Source of the DNA: Anaerolineales bacterium
GTDB lineage: Bacteria > Chloroflexota > Anaerolineae > Anaerolineales > Villigracilaceae
NCBI GenBank assembly: GCA_028689195.1
Contig: JAQTWR010000016.1
Span: 1-16,111 of the forward strand
Reading direction: 5' to 3'
DNA: 16,111 nt
Part shown: in pieces, positions 13,136-16,111 of the stretch
Position numbering within the stretch: position 1 is the stretch's first letter
Layout: each line of letters opens with the position of its first letter
The notes under the pieces: generated by a model
Seen by the model: the letters and a program-made list of their open reading frames with translations, nothing else
Told to the model about the DNA's origin: nothing
Database searches by the model: none
Program-made: the position numbers and the translations under genes

Positions 13136-15604
13136 TTACTCCTCCCCTTCTTCATCCTTTCGTTTCCTCGGTCTCGGCGGCGGAGTTGTCGCTTTCTCTG
13201 AAAGCGCAATCTCCAAAACATCATCCATGTGTTTAATGGGAATGATCTTCAATTCAGATTTGGCAATCTTGGGAAGTTCCACCAAATCCTTCATATTTTT
13301 TTCGGGCAGCAACACGGTTTTGAGTCCGGCGCGGTAGGCAGCCAAAACTTTTTCGCGCACGCCGCCGATGGGCAGCACGCGTCCGCGCAGAGTGATCTCG
13401 CCAGTCATGCCCACATGACGAAACACGGGGCGTCCCGTCAACGCGGAAATAATCGCCGTCGCCATCGTAATTCCCGCCGAAGGTCCATCTTTGGGGATGC
13501 CGCCCTCGGGCATGTGGATGTGAATATCCAACCGCTCGAAAATTTCCAAGTCCAGTTTCAAATGCGCAGCGCGCGATTTGATATACGTCAACGCGGCTTG
13601 ACCTGATTCCTGCATCACCTCGCCCATTTGCCCGGTCATCTGCATCCCGCCCTTGCCTTCGATGATGGCGACCTCGACGGGCATGATCTCGCCGCCATTC
13701 TCCGTCCACGCGAGGCTGGTGGCAACGCCCACTTCGTCGCTGCGTTCCGCTTCGGAGGGAAAAACTTGCTGCGGTCCCAATAATTTTTCAATCATATCGG
13801 GCGCGATGGATACGGGATATTTTTTTCCTTCCGCTTTCATGCGCGCCACCTTGCGGCAGATTTTTCCAATCTCGCGCTCCAAACTTCGCACGCCCGCTTC
13901 GTATGTATATTCGCGGATGATTCTTTGCAACGCGGCGGGTTCAAATACAAGACCAAGATTCTCCACGCCGTTCTCGTCTAATTGGCGCGGAATGAGATAA
14001 CGATTCGCGATCTCGATTTTTTCTTCTTCGATATAACCGGGGAATTCGATGACTTCCATGCGATCCAGCAGCGGAGAAGGAATCGAAGCGAGCGAGTTCG
14101 CAGTGGTCACAAACATCACTTTGGAAAGATCAAACGGCAGTTCGAGATAATGGTCGCTGAAAGCAAAATTCTGTTCGGGGTCTAACACTTCCAACATCGC
14201 GGATGCGGGATCGCCGCGAAAATCGGAATACAGTTTGTCAATTTCATCCAACATAAAAAGCGGATTGGACGTGCCGCCGCGTTTCATCGTTTGGATAATT
14301 CTGCCGGGCAGCGCGCCGATATATGTGCGGCGATGTCCGCGAATTTCGGCTTCGTCGCGCACGCCGCCCAAAGACACGCGCACGAATTTTCTTCCCAATG
14401 CATCCGCGATAGAACGCCCCAGCGAAGTCTTGCCAACGCCGGGAGGTCCCACAAAACATAAAATCGGCTGGCGTTCTTTTTTCGGCTTCAACGAACGCAC
14501 GGCGATGTATTCCAAAATTCTTTCTTTGGCTTTCTTCAAACCGTAATGATCGCGCTCCAAAATTTTCGCCGCGTTCTTCACGTCCAAATTATCGGGCGTG
14601 GAATTGCTCCACGGCAGGTCGGTAATCCAATCAATATAGGTGCGGATGATGCCCACTTCGGGAGCCATCGGCGGCATTTGATTCAATCGCTCCAATTCTT
14701 TGAACGCGACTTTCTTCGCCTCTTCAGGCAGGTTCGCGGCTTCGATTTTTTTCTTCAAGTCAGAAGCGTCGCGCGAAAAAACGTCGCCCTCGCCAAGTTC
14801 GGTTTGAATTTGCTTCAACTGCTCGCGCAGATAAAATTCGCGCTGCCCTTTATCCACCTCGTTTTGCACCCGCGCATGAATTTCGTCTTCCAATTCAAGC
14901 ACGTCCACTTCCTGCGCGAGGAGCGCGTTCAACTGTCCCAGCCGCGCCTTCGGGTCGAGGATCAACAACAACCGCAATTTCGCTTCGTAGGTTAATGAAA
15001 GCGAGGTAGCGATCATATCCGCGAGCCAGCCGGGTTCGCTGACGTTTAACGCGAAGAGATGCGCTTCTTCGGGAATCGAATGATCCAGTTGTACGCAACG
15101 CTCGAACATGCTCAACGCGGAACGCATCAGGGCTTGCGTTTGCCTGTCCACAGTTTGCGCCTCGGTGATAATGCGCGCGCGCACTTTAAGATACGGTTTC
15201 GTACGGATGAACTCCACGATCTCCACGCGCCTGCGCCCCTGCACCAACGCGGAGTATGAAGCGTCGGGCATGTGCAGCAAACGCCCCACCGACATTTCCA
15301 CGCCGACGGGAAGGAAATCGTCGACGCCCGGTTCGTTCACTTCGGGGTCTCTTTGCGTCAGCCCGATGACGGTTTGCTCTTTGCGCTGGGCTTCCTGCAC
15401 AGCCAGCAAAGAAGCCTCGCGCCCGACAAAGATGGGCGAAACCATGCGCGGGAAGACAACCATGTCGCGCAGCGGCAGCACCACAGCCTCAATAAGTTCG
15501 TCCGCGTTGGGTTCCATATTCGGGATGCGGTACAGTTCTTCCGTCCGCTGCGAGAGGGTTAAGTCAAAGTTATCTTCTTCTTCGTTCCAATCAGGTTGGG
15601 TCAT
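13136..15604 (-). CDS. lon: ATP-dependent Lon protease (endopeptidase La)
   Basis: A complete 822-residue LonA. The N-terminal substrate-recognition domain covers about 40-230 (VVLPLRDMVVFPRMVSPIFVG) and a coiled segment about 231-330. The AAA+ module follows with Walker A GPPGVGKT (386-393), Walker B LFMLDEID (449-456) and GHRRTYIGALPGRI. The C-terminal peptidase domain has the Ser-Lys dyad: S709 in PKDGPSAG and K752 in GVREKVL, 43 residues apart as in E. coli Lon. The soluble LonA hexamer degrades misfolded and short-lived regulatory proteins. Antitoxins are a known class of Lon substrate, but nothing ties this gene to the toxin-antitoxin pair in the window. The extra charged tail (TPPPRPRKRKDEEGEE) is unremarkable. 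I see no CIRCE heat-shock operator or clear promoter just upstream. Confidence 0.98.
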   Translation of the reverse strand: MTQPDWNEEEDNFDLTLSQRTEELYRIPNMEPNADELIEAVVLPLRDMVVFPRMVSPIFVGREASLLAVQEAQRKEQTVIGLTQRDPEVNEPGVDDFLPVGVEMSVGRLLHMPDASYSALVQGRRRVEIVEFIRTKPYLKVRARIITEAQTVDRQTQALMRSALSMFERCVQLDHSIPEEAHLFALNVSEPGWLADMIATSLSLTYEAKLRLLLILDPKARLGQLNALLAQEVDVLELEDEIHARVQNEVDKGQREFYLREQLKQIQTELGEGDVFSRDASDLKKKIEAANLPEEAKKVAFKELERLNQMPPMAPEVGIIRTYIDWITDLPWSNSTPDNLDVKNAAKILERDHYGLKKAKERILEYIAVRSLKPKKERQPILCFVGPPGVGKTSLGRSIADALGRKFVRVSLGGVRDEAEIRGHRRTYIGALPGRIIQTMKRGGTSNPLFMLDEIDKLYSDFRGDPASAMLEVLDPEQNFAFSDHYLELPFDLSKVMFVTTANSLASIPSPLLDRMEVIEFPGYIEEEKIEIANRYLIPRQLDENGVENLGLVFEPAALQRIIREYTYEAGVRSLEREIGKICRKVARMKAEGKKYPVSIAPDMIEKLLGPQQVFPSEAERSDEVGVATSLAWTENGGEIMPVEVAIIEGKGGMQMTGQMGEVMQESGQAALTYIKSRAAHLKLDLEIFERLDIHIHMPEGGIPKDGPSAGITMATAIISALTGRPVFRHVGMTGEITLRGRVLPIGGVREKVLAAYRAGLKTVLLPEKNMKDLVELPKIAKSELKIIPIKHMDDVLEIALSEKATTPPPRPRKRKDEEGEE

Positions 15605-15670
15605 TTGTTATCCATTTAGTGTCAGCCTTCGCATCGCTACTAAGAAACAAGGAAATTCAAAACCATTTTC

Positions 15671-15735
15671 GCCACGGATTTCACGAATTGCGCGAATTTT
15701 TAAATCTATCCGTGACAATCCGCGTAATTCGTGGC
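15671..15735. repeat. 65-bp palindromic interspersed repeat upstream of lon
   Basis: GCCACG at 15671-15676 and CGTGGC at 15730-15735 close the element. Inside, CACGAATTGCGCG (15682-15694) matches the complement of CGCGTAATTCGTG (15721-15733) at 12 of 13 positions. CACGGAT (15673-15679) and ATCCGTG (15708-15714) offer an alternative pairing. This is a non-coding element resembling a known style of dispersed repeat. The surrounding 15605-15835 holds no gene I can support. Confidence 0.6.
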
Positions 15736-15835
15736 TGAATTTTTTGTTGCTTTCGCTTTGAACGACGTTTTTTCACGCCGCAGTTTTACTCAGAATGACA
15801 GTGAAGTATGAGTTTATTTAATACTACCACGCAAA

Positions 15836-16069
15836 TTACTCTCGCAGTAAAAAATCTCCGCCTTCAAGCAAGCCGTCCAAAATCGCATTGATCGCATCAG
15901 AATTCAGCAACCGATTAAATTCAAACGACTTCAGTTTCGTTTGAGTCGTCCGCACGGACGGTTCGAGAAAATCGCCAAACGGCAGCGAAGTCTTAAATAA
16001 TTGATAATATAAAAATCTGCGCGCATTGCGTTTGAACTCGGCGGGGACTTCTATTGAATTAACTTCCAA
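15836..16069 (-). CDS. Unrecognised short reading frame, possibly the 3' remnant of a broken gene
   Basis: A 77-codon frame starting at a TTG (16069) with a GGAAG-like sequence ahead of it. The family is not recognised. The protein-like composition (NARRFLYYQLFKTSLPFGDF; RLLNSDAINAILDGLLEGG) looks like real coding sequence. In the same frame, upstream of the TTG, the codons read IEEKAEEFLE after a TAA at 16094-16096, and KVVE before that TAA, so the protein seems to continue smoothly across the stop. It may be a pseudogene with a nonsense mutation, or a short gene starting after the stop. The window ends 15 bases later. Confidence 0.4.
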   Translation of the reverse strand: MEVNSIEVPAEFKRNARRFLYYQLFKTSLPFGDFLEPSVRTTQTKLKSFEFNRLLNSDAINAILDGLLEGGDFLLRE

Positions 16070-16111
16070 AAATTCTTCCGCCTTTTCCTCAATTTATTCA
16101 ACAACCTTAAA

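Noticed and set aside
15605..15670. CIRCE/HrcA heat-shock operator upstream of lon
   Set aside because: No TTAGCACTC-N9-GAGTGCTAA-like sequence is visible.
15108..15761. Plus-strand open frame of 217 codons at the lon 5' end
   Set aside because: It is antisense to lon and runs into an intergenic palindromic repeat; Ser/Arg-rich low-complexity product.

Overview
The window looks like a chromosomal segment of an uncultured bacterium. The best guess is Chloroflexota, class Anaerolineae. That guess rests on overall protein style, on a short archaeal/deep-branching type S-adenosylhomocysteine hydrolase paired with a PfkB-type kinase, and on several palindromic intergenic repeats. No rRNA or other decisive marker is present, so the assignment is an inference.

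Left part (1-5353). A Ser/Thr protein kinase cut by the window edge and a PAP2-type membrane phosphatase run leftwards. Facing away from them is a rightward cell-envelope block: a probable lipoprotein with DUF348, G5 and 3D domains, preceded by a leaderless-type promoter, and then an LCP (LytR-CpsA-Psr) protein whose stop overlaps the start of rsmA/ksgA (16S rRNA dimethyltransferase). A hotdog-fold thioesterase follows. The 2684-2940 spacer is packed with palindromic repeats.

Middle part (5354-10615). All genes run leftwards. In transcription order they are an SDR oxidoreductase, an M24 aminopeptidase, a PfkB kinase (probably adenosine kinase), S-adenosylhomocysteine hydrolase (ahcY), and a MntA/HepT-type nucleotidyltransferase plus HEPN toxin-antitoxin pair. 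The kinase and ahcY together make sense as S-adenosylhomocysteine recycling: ahcY releases adenosine and homocysteine, and the kinase traps the adenosine as AMP. The toxin-antitoxin pair lies exactly between two identical 41-bp copies of a terminator-like hairpin, which suggests a cassette-like insertion or a duplication.

Right part (10616-16111). An AT-richer stretch runs rightwards and holds an orphan NarL/LuxR-type response regulator followed by two unrecognised exported proteins that are translationally coupled. A strong bidirectional terminator separates them from a convergent, complete Lon protease gene. Beyond Lon lie another palindromic interspersed repeat and a short unrecognised reading frame that is interrupted by an in-frame stop near the window edge.

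The items most worth a second look are the terminator-flanked HEPN/MNT cassette, the response regulator with its unknown exported pair, the terminator-like hairpin just ahead of the adenosine kinase start, and the several different interspersed palindromic elements. I see no CRISPR array, transposase, integrase, tRNA or rRNA gene.
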